The notes beneath the pieces were generated by a model that saw only the letters and a list, made by a program, of their open reading frames with translations, was not told where the DNA came from and did not search any database. Source: Anaerolineae bacterium (GTDB lineage: Bacteria; Chloroflexota; Anaerolineae; Aggregatilineales; Aggregatilineaceae). From it: 64,000 nucleotides of DNA. The position numbers and the translations under genes were made by a program. Position 1 is the stretch's first letter. Each line of letters starts with the position of its first letter. The stretch covers positions 62,001-126,000 of the forward strand of contig JAHDLB010000019.1 in assembly GCA_018432315.1 (NCBI GenBank). The letters are read 5' to 3'. This document shows positions 11,183 through 19,378 of this stretch, one piece after another.

Positions 11183-12238
11183 ATGAACAAATCTAAAGCG
11201 AGCATGCGCGACATCGCCTCGGCGGCTGGCGTATCGGTGACCACCGTCTGGATGGTTATCCACGACAAACCGGGGATCTCGCCCCAAACCGCGGAGAAGG
11301 TCTGGTCAGCCATCAATGACTTGGACTATAGGCCGCGCAAGTCCGGCAACAACTCCCAACTGAACACAGTGGGGTTGTTGATCGAACAGTCGTCGATTCC
11401 GGCGATCAGCGACGTGTTCTATGGCGACGTCATTCGCGGGGTCCAGTCGGAAGCCGAACGCCTGGGTATGCGCGTCGTCCTCTCGGTTTTTGATCGGAAC
11501 AAACGGGGTTTTGACCTGAATGGGCTGATCCATGACGTTCGTGGGGTGGTCGTTGCCAATGACGGTGACCTGCCTGCCCAAACTGTGCTGCAACTGACGG
11601 CGCTGGATATCCCAATCGTGCTGATCGAGAGTTATATCGCTGCCCAAGACTTTCCATGTGTGCTGGGCGATAACTTCATAGCAGGGTACCAGATCACGCG
11701 GCACATCCTGGACCTGGGGCACCGCGATATCGCCGTGCTGAAGGGGCCATCCAAATACAGCAGCCTGGTGGACCGTCTGCGTGGCTGTATGGCTGCGATG
11801 GCCGAAGAGCACTTGCTCTTTCCCCCCGAGTGGATGCCAGAACCCATGTCCGGTCATCCGATCAAGGGGTATGTGCAGATGCAGGAGATTCTGGCGCTCG
11901 ACCGCCGGCCAACGGCGGTGATTGCCATCAGCGACAAGACCGCTATCGGCGCAATGGATGCCATTCGAGAAGCGGGGTTGCGTATCCCTGAGGACATCGC
12001 GATTGGGAGCATTGACAATACAAGGGAAAGCCAGTTTACGCGCCCCCCACTCACGACGGTCCATATTCCGAAATACGAAATCGGTATGCTGGCCATGCAA
12101 AAACTCAATCGCATCATCATGGGCGAAGACACAACCGCGTTCAAGAGTGTGGTCTATAGCGAACTCATCGTGCGCGAATCCTGCGGGTCGCCAGGGCGAA
12201 GTCTCGAAAACCCTGAGACACCTGGAAACGCAGGCTGA
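11183..12238 (+). CDS. LacI-family transcriptional repressor
   Basis: This 351-residue regulator has an N-terminal LacI helix-turn-helix (MRDIASAAGVSVTTVWMVIHDKPGIS, where the usual SRVLN is replaced by WMVIH) followed by a periplasmic-binding-protein-like effector domain (from NTVGLLIEQSSIPAISD onward, ending with RPPLTTVHIPKYEIGMLAM). It is divergent from the importer operon and shares its promoter region, so it most likely represses that operon and itself until a sugar ligand is bound. The effector is not known; an arabinose- or oligosaccharide-derived ligand is plausible from context. Confidence 0.93.
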   Translation: MNKSKASMRDIASAAGVSVTTVWMVIHDKPGISPQTAEKVWSAINDLDYRPRKSGNNSQLNTVGLLIEQSSIPAISDVFYGDVIRGVQSEAERLGMRVVLSVFDRNKRGFDLNGLIHDVRGVVVANDGDLPAQTVLQLTALDIPIVLIESYIAAQDFPCVLGDNFIAGYQITRHILDLGHRDIAVLKGPSKYSSLVDRLRGCMAAMAEEHLLFPPEWMPEPMSGHPIKGYVQMQEILALDRRPTAVIAISDKTAIGAMDAIREAGLRIPEDIAIGSIDNTRESQFTRPPLTTVHIPKYEIGMLAMQKLNRIIMGEDTTAFKSVVYSELIVRESCGSPGRSLENPETPGNAG

Positions 12239-12305
12239 CACGCATGCCTCCCGGCGCAGCACGGTCGGGGAGCAGGTCAAACCCGCGGCTCAGGGCCCTT
12301 GCTGC

Positions 12306-13130
12306 TCATCCCTTGACCGATCCCTGGAGCAGCGCTGTGATCATCTGGCGCTGGAACACCACAAAGAGCACGAGCGTGGGCAGCACGATCAGAATCGTAC
12401 CGGCGCACAGCAGGGGCACATCGGTCGCGTAGTGGCCCTGGAAGGCTCCCAGGGCACCGGCCATGGTCCGCTGAGTCGGGTCCTCGACGAGCACGAGTGC
12501 GATGAGGAACTGGTTCCACGTCCAGACGGACATGAGAATCCCCAGCGACAGCATGGGCGCCCGCGCAAGCGGGAGGTGGATGCGCCAGAACAGGCTCCAC
12601 GTGCTTGCACCATCGACGCGGGCTGCCTCCGAGATCTCGGTTGGCATGTTGACGAAGTGCGCGCGCATCCAGAATACAGCAAACGGCATGTACAGGCCGA
12701 TGAGCGGCAGCACGATAGCCAGCCGCGTGTTGTAGATGCCCATGTCGCGCTCAAGGTAGTAGAGCGGGACGATGATCCCCGTGAAGGGCAGCGTCAGCCC
12801 GAATACGAACAGAAACAGGAGGACGCGCGAGCCAGGGATTCGCAGGTGGCCGATAGCGAAGCCAGCCATCGTCGAGATCGCGAGGGATACCGGGACAACA
12901 GCGATCACAAGATACGTGCTCGAGGCGAGCAGTGCGGGCATTTGGGCGACCCGGAATGCCTCTGCGAAGTTACCCCACTGCGGGTCCGCAGGCCATTCCA
13001 GTCCACCGGGCACCGTTCCTGAGGGATGCAGCGCGGTCATGAAGATGCTGATAAAGGGCAGGATCGTAATGACCATCAGCCCAATGAGGAGCGTCCGGCC
13101 TCCCCAGAGTTCGCCATAACCGATCTTCAT
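12306..13130 (-). CDS. Sugar ABC importer permease, MalG/CUT1 type
   Basis: The start at 13130 (274 residues, MKIGYGELWGGRTLLIG) is set by a four-base ATGA overlap with the stop of the upstream permease gene; the longer open frame to 13355 is an out-of-phase shadow of that gene. The protein has six hydrophobic segments and the binding-protein-dependent transport loop EAARVDGASTWSLFWRIHLP, as in MalG. It ends about 70 bases from the convergent LacI gene. No ATPase is encoded in this cluster, so a shared MsmK/UgpC-type ATPase elsewhere in the genome is likely. Confidence 0.93.
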   Translation of the reverse strand: MKIGYGELWGGRTLLIGLMVITILPFISIFMTALHPSGTVPGGLEWPADPQWGNFAEAFRVAQMPALLASSTYLVIAVVPVSLAISTMAGFAIGHLRIPGSRVLLFLFVFGLTLPFTGIIVPLYYLERDMGIYNTRLAIVLPLIGLYMPFAVFWMRAHFVNMPTEISEAARVDGASTWSLFWRIHLPLARAPMLSLGILMSVWTWNQFLIALVLVEDPTQRTMAGALGAFQGHYATDVPLLCAGTILIVLPTLVLFVVFQRQMITALLQGSVKG

Positions 13131-14068
13131 GCCGTGGTCTCCCTGCTCAGACGCTGGATGGGGATGACTACGATTAACACCAGGACCATCAGCATCACCG
13201 CCAGAGCCGATGCCAGGCCGATCCGCTGCTGAGTGAACGCCAGGATATAGATCTGGATTCCGGGAACTGCCGTCGAGTTGCCCGGTCCGCCAGCCGTCGA
13301 AACGTAGACGATATCGAACGCGGCCAGTGCAGCGATAATCGTGACCGTGAGGCACACGCCGATCTCATGCCTGAGAAGCGGGATGGTGATCCTGACGAAT
13401 TCTGTGAACCAACCGGCACCGTCAATCCGCGCAGACTCGTACAGGGCCGGGTCAAGCTTCGTCATGCCGGTCCACAGCAGGACGGTGCAGAATCCCAGCA
13501 GGACCCAGATTCCGATGAAGCCAACCGCCGGTAGCGCCCAGTCAAAGTCCCCCAGCCAGGCGCGGGTATACGCACCCAGGCCAACCACTTTGAGGACCTG
13601 GTTAATCAAGCCGGGAAGGGCCAGCAGCCAGCCCCAGATGATCCCCGCCGCCACGAGCGGGATGACCTGGGGCAGGAACAGAACGGTTCGGGCCACGGAT
13701 CCAAGCCGCCCGCTTGCCACGCGGTGCATGATGCTCGCGACGGCAAGTCCGAGCGTCACCGGAACAAAGCTGAAGTATACGACCAACTGGAAAGCGTTGG
13801 AGATGGTCCCAAGCAGGTCGGGAACCTCCAGGACGGTTTCGTAGTTGCGGGTGCCCACCCAGGTCATCGGGCCGATGCCATTCCAGCGGTAGAACGAGTA
13901 CTTGATGCTCAACACGAAAGGTAGCAGCACAAACACCGCGTACACCAGCAGCGCAGGCAGAGCAAACAGCCAGCCAACGAAGGTCTCCCGGCGGACCACC
14001 TTGCTGAGGGTGATCCTCCGGGAGACTGCGAGAGACGCGGGACGATTGTCTGAAGTCATCATGGTCAC
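13127..14068 (-). CDS. Sugar ABC importer permease, MalF/CUT1 type
   Basis: This 313-residue permease has a cytoplasmic N-terminal tail, a first helix around FVGWLFALPALLVYAVFVLLPF and the EAA-type loop ESARIDGAGWFTEFVRITIP, as in UgpA/MalF proteins. The start could be the GTG at 14068 or one of the two ATG codons directly after it at 14062-14059; a weak GGTGA favours the ATGs. It is translationally coupled to the second permease gene and separated from the binding-protein gene by a strong hairpin. Confidence 0.93.
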   Translation of the reverse strand: MTMMTSDNRPASLAVSRRITLSKVVRRETFVGWLFALPALLVYAVFVLLPFVLSIKYSFYRWNGIGPMTWVGTRNYETVLEVPDLLGTISNAFQLVVYFSFVPVTLGLAVASIMHRVASGRLGSVARTVLFLPQVIPLVAAGIIWGWLLALPGLINQVLKVVGLGAYTRAWLGDFDWALPAVGFIGIWVLLGFCTVLLWTGMTKLDPALYESARIDGAGWFTEFVRITIPLLRHEIGVCLTVTIIAALAAFDIVYVSTAGGPGNSTAVPGIQIYILAFTQQRIGLASALAVMLMVLVLIVVIPIQRLSRETTA

Positions 14069-14080
14069 CGTCGATGGGAG

Positions 14081-14106
14081 GGGCGCAGGACACGCATCCT
14101 GCGCCC
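14081..14106 (-). terminator. Hairpin between sugar-binding-protein and permease genes
   Basis: GGGCGCAGGA and TCCTGCGCCC form a perfect 10-bp stem with a six-base loop in the 45-base gap after the binding-protein gene. There is no T run, so it is more likely an RNA-stabilising or attenuating hairpin than a full terminator. The same gene order with a hairpin occurs in the other importer operon at 8831-8876. Confidence 0.6.
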
Positions 14107-14113
14107 GTTACCA

Positions 14114-15454
14114 CTACTCAGCGAGCTGCCGCTCGTATTCTGCCTGTACGGCCTCGAGGAGACCGGCAGCATCTTGCCTGCCGCCGACCATCTTCTGCAG
14201 CTCGGGCGTCCAGCCCTGGGCGAAAATCGCGCTTGTCGCATTGGCGATGAAGTCCATCGACGTACCGGCTTCGCCAACGATCACACCGGCGGCGAGCGTC
14301 TCGTTCGTGACCGAACCGGCAGGCACTTCTGGTATCTCCAGGCCGGACGGGCCACCCGGGTTCGAGCCGCCAATCGCGACGTTGATCTGGCGTGCGACGT
14401 CGTCGGAGGCGACCCAGTTGAAGAAGAACGCCGCGCAATCCGCGTTCTTGGCATTGGCGGCGATGCCGAATGTCAGCGGGGCCGACATGGCGGCAGGCGA
14501 TCCGCCTTCCTCCGCGGGCGGCATCAGGAAGAACCCGACGTTGCCGGGCATGTCGGTATCGTAGCCGGCGTTCTGCCAGTCACCATTGAAGATGAAAACC
14601 CCCTCACCCTGGCCGAAGCGGGCGTTGGCATCGGTATACTCGATAGCGTTGATGTCAGGCGGGAAGTAGCCGTTCTGGATCCACTGCTCCAGGTGTTGGG
14701 CAGCAATCAGGTTCGACGGCGTATCGATGGTGGCGCCGGGCTTCTGGAAGACCCAATCGTTGATCGGCTCGACCGGGCCAACGGACGCCATGAGCGCCTG
14801 CAGCGGGAAGGCCAGCCCCATGCCACTCTTGGCGCTGCCCCACTGCATAATCGGGAGCAGTCCGGCTTCCTTCGCCTCGGCGAGCAGTCCTTCGAACTCG
14901 GCGAGGGTCGCGGGCGGCTCGGTCATGCCGATCTGGGCCGCCAACTCTTTGTTGTAAAAGATTCCGGTCAGGCTGTAGTTGAGGCCCATCGCATAGAGCG
15001 AGCCGGAGCCGCGAGTGCCGTCTTCAGCGACGCGGTTCTGGTTGAGTTGAGGTACGGGCCACTCGTTCCAACCAAAAGCCTCGGCGTACTCGTCAAGGTT
15101 CTTGAGCAGCCCCTGCTCGGCAAACGAGACCATGGTGGGCAGCCGGATGAGGTCCGGTGGATTATCGCCGGAAAGCAGGCGCGGCGTGGAATTGATCAGG
15201 TTCGTGAACTGGTCCTGCTTGATGTCCCAGGTCACATTCGGGTACTGGTTGGTGAACTCTTCCGCGAGCTTAAAGGGGATATCGAAGCCCGTCTCGAAAT
15301 AGGCGTTGAGCGTCACCGGCTCGGTTCCGCAATCGGGGACAGACTGGGCCTGGACGACCTGTGGCGCCCGTACGACAGCATTCGGCATCTGCCCGGCGAT
15401 CAGGACAACTGCCACCAGGGCGATGATGAAAGGGAACAGGTGTTTTCTAAACAT
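14114..15454 (-). CDS. Extracellular sugar-binding protein, family 1 (CUT1)
   Basis: I choose the ATG at 15454 (446 residues) because GGAGG lies six bases upstream; two earlier in-frame ATGs lie on top of or before this site. The N-terminus MFRKHLFPFIIALVAVVLIAGQ is a Sec signal peptide. No lipobox cysteine follows it; the first cysteine comes in VPDCGTEPVTL near residue 43. The mature part has family-1 features such as LSGDNPPDLIRLP and the FIFNGDWQNAGYDTDMPGNVG pocket region. It starts the three-gene CUT1 importer operon. The ligand is unknown; nearby genes suggest a plant-derived sugar. Confidence 0.93.
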   Translation of the reverse strand: MFRKHLFPFIIALVAVVLIAGQMPNAVVRAPQVVQAQSVPDCGTEPVTLNAYFETGFDIPFKLAEEFTNQYPNVTWDIKQDQFTNLINSTPRLLSGDNPPDLIRLPTMVSFAEQGLLKNLDEYAEAFGWNEWPVPQLNQNRVAEDGTRGSGSLYAMGLNYSLTGIFYNKELAAQIGMTEPPATLAEFEGLLAEAKEAGLLPIMQWGSAKSGMGLAFPLQALMASVGPVEPINDWVFQKPGATIDTPSNLIAAQHLEQWIQNGYFPPDINAIEYTDANARFGQGEGVFIFNGDWQNAGYDTDMPGNVGFFLMPPAEEGGSPAAMSAPLTFGIAANAKNADCAAFFFNWVASDDVARQINVAIGGSNPGGPSGLEIPEVPAGSVTNETLAAGVIVGEAGTSMDFIANATSAIFAQGWTPELQKMVGGRQDAAGLLEAVQAEYERQLAE

Positions 15455-15541
15455 TGTCATCCTCCATGGGAAGGAAACCATAAGAATCTGCTGAATCTCG
15501 ATTTCATACGCTTGCCCAAAAGAGAGAATAGCGCCGGAGAA

Positions 15542-15614
15542 ACAGACAGACTCTATCTGGACGCACCAGTCAGGACCCGCTTTTCGGGTATAATACTGCC
15601 AGATAGCTGTCTGG
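15542..15614. promoter_or_regulatory. Two related inverted repeats flanking a possible promoter of the CUT1 importer operon
   Basis: CCAGATAGCTGTCTGG at 15599-15614 is a near-perfect palindrome, and a related, weaker one (ACAGACAGA-C-TCTATCTGG) lies at 15542-15560. Between them a minus-strand TATTAT box (15595-15590) could be a -10 element; the matching -35 box is poor. The two repeats share the half-site CCAGATAG/CTGTCTG, so they look like paired operators. They do not resemble the sites in front of the neighbouring LacI gene. Confidence 0.45.
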
Positions 15615-15735
15615 TGGGATGCATCGGCACTATCGCAGGGGTAGTCATGCCGGCCAGCATACTACCCCATCGTCTTGTCGGCTATTCACTCATAGCGCCT
15701 CCTTTTCGCCTTTTCCCACGTTCCAGCATGCATAC

Positions 15736-16743
15736 TTACACAGATCGCCTGATGATCAGTGGACACTCAATGATGTGTTGGACAAACTGTCCGTCTTGAG
15801 CGATAGCTCCCTCTTCCAGCAACATCCGAACGGCGAGCTGCCCCATCTCGAACATGGGGAGTTCGATGGTCGTGAGCGGTGGGTGGATTTGAGCCGCCAG
15901 CATTTCCACATTGTCGAAACCAACAATGGCAACGTCTTCGGGAATCCGCAGGTTTGATTTGCGGATCGCGTCGTAAGCGCCCAGGGCCATCAGGTCGTTG
16001 AAACAGAAGATGCCGGTCGGCGGATCATTCATCTGCAGCAGAGACAGCACACAGTCATACGTGCTGGTGGCGAGACCCTCGAAGGGTTCCTCAATGTAAC
16101 GCACAAGTGCTTCATCGAAAGGAATCCCGTAATGGGCCAGGGCCTGTCGATAGCCCTCGAGCCGCCCAAGCGGGGCAGGCTCTTGAGCTGCCACGTTGAC
16201 AAATCCAATCCGCCGGTGACCTTTCTTGAGCAGCGTTTCGGTCGCCAGTCGCCCACCACCCACCTCGTCCGGCACAATGCATGGCAATGAACGATCATCT
16301 GCATAGCAGTTGACCAGCACGATTGGAATATCTTCCGGAAACTGGGAGTGCCCGATCTCGCGGTGATACATCGTCGCGTAGATCATGCCTTCGACCTGAT
16401 GGTCGCGCATCATGTTGATTGCGCGTATCTCCACTTGCGGATCATTGCCTGTGTTCAGCAGAAACAGGAGTTTTTCGTGTTCCCAGGCGGCCTGCTGCGC
16501 GCCAATAATCAGGTCGTAGCTGAAAACATTCTGTGCGACCTCATCAGTGAGAAAGCCGATCAATTGTGATTGGCCGGTACGCATATAGCGGGCGGCGGCG
16601 TTTGGCCGAAAATCGAGTTCCTCAATGACCCTGAGCACACGCTCCCGCGTTTCATTGGCAACGTGGGGATGCTCGTTAAGTACGCGAGAGACTGTTCGTA
16701 TTGAAACGCCGGCGCGCTGGGCTACTTCTTTGATGGTTGCCAT
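15736..16743 (-). CDS. LacI-family transcriptional repressor (second)
   Basis: The start at 16743 (335 residues, MATIKEVAQRAGVSIRTVSR) gives the canonical LacI N-terminus and has AGAGG upstream; the frame extends nine codons further without support. The helix-turn-helix is followed by the hinge, then the effector-binding domain, ending with VAIVGFDNVEMLAAQIHPPL and a C-terminal PLIIRRSV. It lies upstream of, and is oriented like, the CUT1 sugar importer operon, its most likely target together with its own promoter. Confidence 0.93.
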   Translation of the reverse strand: MATIKEVAQRAGVSIRTVSRVLNEHPHVANETRERVLRVIEELDFRPNAAARYMRTGQSQLIGFLTDEVAQNVFSYDLIIGAQQAAWEHEKLLFLLNTGNDPQVEIRAINMMRDHQVEGMIYATMYHREIGHSQFPEDIPIVLVNCYADDRSLPCIVPDEVGGGRLATETLLKKGHRRIGFVNVAAQEPAPLGRLEGYRQALAHYGIPFDEALVRYIEEPFEGLATSTYDCVLSLLQMNDPPTGIFCFNDLMALGAYDAIRKSNLRIPEDVAIVGFDNVEMLAAQIHPPLTTIELPMFEMGQLAVRMLLEEGAIAQDGQFVQHIIECPLIIRRSV

Positions 16744-16770
16744 TGGCCAAACGCCTCTGAAAAACAACAC

Positions 16771-16819
16771 TTGCTATCGTTGGCAATTCCATGATAGCAA
16801 TTTTTGCCATCGTTGGCAA
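16771..16819 (-). promoter_or_regulatory. Autoregulated promoter of the second LacI gene with two operators
   Basis: A minus-strand -35 box TTGCCA (16819-16814) and -10 box TATCAT (16796-16791) are 17 bases apart. Two 16-bp inverted repeats cover the promoter: TTGCCATCGTTGGCAA at 16804-16819 spans the -35 box, and TTGCTATCGTTGGCAA at 16771-16786 covers the expected start point. They are 33 bases (about three helical turns) apart. This fits autorepression by the LacI protein encoded directly downstream. Confidence 0.65.
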
Positions 16820-16853
16820 GGCCTTCGACACACTCATAGATCATGTCCGACGG

Positions 16854-16997
16854 AAGTATGGTTAAATGCCGAGCGCCGCCCGAAAGGCGTTACGCAGCCA
16901 GGGCGGCACTGCCCGCGCAAGCCGGTGGTCTGGAAGGGCCACACCGCGCCAGAAGGGTGCAAATTGGCGCCCGAAGAACCTCCCTGACGGTCCCGGG
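16854..16997 (-). mobile_element. Remnant of an insertion sequence: transposase 3' end and terminus
   Basis: On the minus strand about 33 codons reading VREVLRAPICTLLARCGP and onward to a stop (TAA) align with the C-terminus of the transposase remnant at 57764-58250 (VEEFLQTPILTPLARSDP). The DNA beyond both stops also matches, ending in GGAAGTRTGGTTAA on the plus strand, which is probably the element's terminal sequence. The match breaks off at about 16997, where Rhs-like sequence begins. Only the 3' end of the element remains. Confidence 0.6.
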
Positions 16998-17006
16998 CAT
17001 GGGCAG

Positions 17007-17300
17007 GTGAACACGTTCGCGTATGATGCCCTAAACCGCCTGCAAACCACCAGCACGTTCGACGGCCAGACCATCACCTATACTTACACCGCGTCCGGCC
17101 AGGTGCAGACCGTCCAGGATGCGCGCGGCAGCGTGAGCTACAGCTATGACTACGCCGCGTTTGGCGACCTGCTGCAGGACATCCCCGATCCGCTTTCGAG
17201 CTACCTCTACACCGGCCAGCGCTTCGACGCTGCCACCGACACATACTATCTGCGTGCCCGCGAGTATGATCCGCGGTTTTCCGCTTCCAACTCGCCCGCT
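17007..17300 (+). pseudogene. Rhs/YD-repeat protein fragment
   Basis: About 95 codons carry typical YD repeats (NTFAYDALNRLQTTSTFDGQ, then ITYTYTASGQVQTV) and the end of an Rhs core: YLYTGQRFDAATDTYYLRAREYDPRF. Rhs cores normally continue into GRFLSxDP and a variable toxin tip; here the match is lost after YDPRF and the rest of the open frame to 17492 is not recognisable. The 5' side is cut off by the IS remnant. This is a residue of a much larger gene, not a working toxin. The frame continues upstream only as IS-derived sequence. Confidence 0.7.
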
Positions 17301-17488
17301 CTCGTGGCTCCGAGCGTTCAAATCGCTGCCCAATCCGCGTGCCTACGATGGTCAACTCTTTTTGCCCAGACTTCGACTTCTTCTAACTCTGGCATTCTTT
17401 CGCTCACAGTCACCTTTTTCCCTGTGAGTTTTCCTTCTATTAGCATAAGTGCGGCTGTCGCACTGGCGCCCCGTGTGATACGAACAGG

Positions 17489-19378
17489 CTAATCCGATTC
17501 GCGCTGCTTCACGGGCTGAAGATAGTCGAAACGCAGATGGCTGGAAGCCTCTCCCCGGCCCATGCGCTTACGTACACCCAGCCAGACGTACACCTGCCCG
17601 CCGTACCAGCGCGTGCGCTGGAAGCTCTGCTTGACGTTAGTACCCGCGCGCAGCACTTCTTCTTCCTCGACGAAGTAGCTTTGCCTGACCGGCTGGTTGA
17701 GGCCCTCGCGCAGCAGATTCGTGCGCGGCTTGATCCGCTCGATCTTGCCCAGCGGGTCACCTTCGATGATGCGCGGCATGGAGCCACGCTGGAGGCGCGT
17801 TTCGCGCAGGCTGCCTTCTTCGTGGGTGGGCACGAATGGGATCCAGTTCTCCGGCACGCTGCTCATGACCTTATAACGCAGGTCCGCCGCTGGCTCGAAG
17901 TCGGGTTCGCCCGGCCCGCCCAGCGCGTCGACGATGCGCCGCAGGTGCCGCAGCGTGTCGCGTGCCGCCTCGCGCCCCGGGGCGCTTTCTCCGCTCGGCA
18001 GCGGGACCAGTTTTTCGATGCCCCACACCATGTTCGCCACTTCGTCGCGGGCAAGCTGCACTTCCTCGATCGGTTTGCCCTCCTGAATCTTGGACACCGA
18101 CGGCACCACAATCAGGCTCAGGTCGGCGGGCAGGCGCTCCGTCCCGGCAATATCCATCGAATACATTGTCCACCGGTTCGGGTCGTCGTCCAGCCCTCTG
18201 CCGGTGGCCGTGATCCAGAAGTTCTCGCCGAACACGTTGCGCACCGACATGCCGCGCAGCCGCGCCAGTGTACCCGCCGGTAGGGTGAAGGGCACCATGT
18301 ACCAGTCGTTGGCGTACACCAGGCCAAATTCGATCAGCAGCAGCTTGTTGATATCGGTCGTATCAGGCTTGATGTCGCCAAAGTTGGTCCGGCCCTCCTC
18401 GAAGGTCCACCAACGCGTATTCGGCATCCCATCGAACTGGACTGGCGTTGGGATGAGCGACCGTTTGATTGGTGCGTCGAACCCTTCCGGCAGTGAAGGT
18501 GCCTCGACCTCGCCGAGCATCTCGGTCTTGTTGTCCACCGAGAAGTTGTACCAGTCGAGGTGGCCGTGATAGTACTCCTCCGCGAGCAGCACCTTTTCGC
18601 CGCCGTCCTGCGGCGCCGATACGGCAAACTGGTACTCGAGCCTGGACGGCTGCCACGCGTCGTTGCCTTCTGGGCCCTGGGGCTGGTAAAATAGCCGGTC
18701 GAACCACGCGACAAAGCGGTCGCCCAGGCTCACCAACTGCGCATGGTCGCTGGGATCGGCTCCCACCGTCACCGGGTGCCGTTCTCTGTCTTCGAGGATA
18801 TCGTCGTACAGTTTTTTGCCGTCGATATGCCGGGTCGCCGTCGCGGCATGCTTGCGCCACGACTGCTGCGCCGCCACGTAGTACACGTCGTCACGGCTGT
18901 CCGGGTCTGGCTGGTGAACCGCGAAGTGCTCGACGTAGCCGCCCTTCAGCGCACCGAAGCCGTGTTTGGTCAGCAGCCTGGCCCAGTAGCGCCCCATGAT
19001 CAGCCGCACGTCGAGCGCAATCTCCAGGTCCCCGGCGGCGAACGGGATCGGGCGCCGTTCGACTTTGGCTTCCAGCGGCACGGAATCGTCGAAGGCTTCT
19101 GCCGCGTGCTGGCCGGGCTGGTACTTGGTCAGCATCGTCTTTTCCATGTACACCTTCGAGGACACCGCCGAGCCCGCGTCGTCGCCCAGAAATTCGCCCA
19201 TCTGCCACTGCTTGGTCAGCATCCACAGGGCGTCACGCACTTCGGCCTTCAAAGCGCGGTCGAAGTCGTGCGTGCGCGGACGAGCCTCCAACCGGTTGAA
19301 GACCGGCAGCATGGAAATAATCAGGTCTTTGCTCAAAAACTGCTGGAGCTGCGCGGTGCTTAGCTGCTGACTACTCAT
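17489..19378 (-). CDS. Large conserved protein of unknown function, last gene of five-gene giant operon
   Basis: This protein of 629 residues has no signal peptide and no membrane segment. The N-terminal third contains DLIISMLPVFNRLEARPRT near residue 18 and ALWMLTKQWQMGEFLGDDAG near residue 50, tryptophan-rich blocks that look strongly conserved. The C-terminus has GTNVKQSFQRTRWYGGQVYVWLGVRKR. I do not recognise a domain of known function. Its start overlaps the end of the 1885-residue gene by eight bases, so it is translated with that gene. It is the last gene of the operon; only the Rhs fragment on the other strand follows. A structural or scaffold role alongside the other giant proteins is possible but unproven. 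Confidence 0.85.
   Translation of the reverse strand: MSSQQLSTAQLQQFLSKDLIISMLPVFNRLEARPRTHDFDRALKAEVRDALWMLTKQWQMGEFLGDDAGSAVSSKVYMEKTMLTKYQPGQHAAEAFDDSVPLEAKVERRPIPFAAGDLEIALDVRLIMGRYWARLLTKHGFGALKGGYVEHFAVHQPDPDSRDDVYYVAAQQSWRKHAATATRHIDGKKLYDDILEDRERHPVTVGADPSDHAQLVSLGDRFVAWFDRLFYQPQGPEGNDAWQPSRLEYQFAVSAPQDGGEKVLLAEEYYHGHLDWYNFSVDNKTEMLGEVEAPSLPEGFDAPIKRSLIPTPVQFDGMPNTRWWTFEEGRTNFGDIKPDTTDINKLLLIEFGLVYANDWYMVPFTLPAGTLARLRGMSVRNVFGENFWITATGRGLDDDPNRWTMYSMDIAGTERLPADLSLIVVPSVSKIQEGKPIEEVQLARDEVANMVWGIEKLVPLPSGESAPGREAARDTLRHLRRIVDALGGPGEPDFEPAADLRYKVMSSVPENWIPFVPTHEEGSLRETRLQRGSMPRIIEGDPLGKIERIKPRTNLLREGLNQPVRQSYFVEEEEVLRAGTNVKQSFQRTRWYGGQVYVWLGVRKRMGRGEASSHLRFDYLQPVKQRESD

Noticed and set aside
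12306-13355. 349-residue version of the MalG-like permease
   Set aside because: The first 75 codons are an out-of-phase reading of the MalF-like gene; the ATGA overlap at 13127-13130 and the permease N-terminus fix the start at 13130.
14174-15799. 541-residue plus-strand open frame over the sugar-binding-protein gene
   Set aside because: It lies antisense to a clear family-1 binding protein with signal peptide, and its composition is that of a GC-rich shadow frame.
16866-17492. The whole open frame as one 208-residue Rhs protein
   Set aside because: The first 48 codons derive from IS sequence on the other strand and the last 65 have no family similarity; only the middle is Rhs-like.
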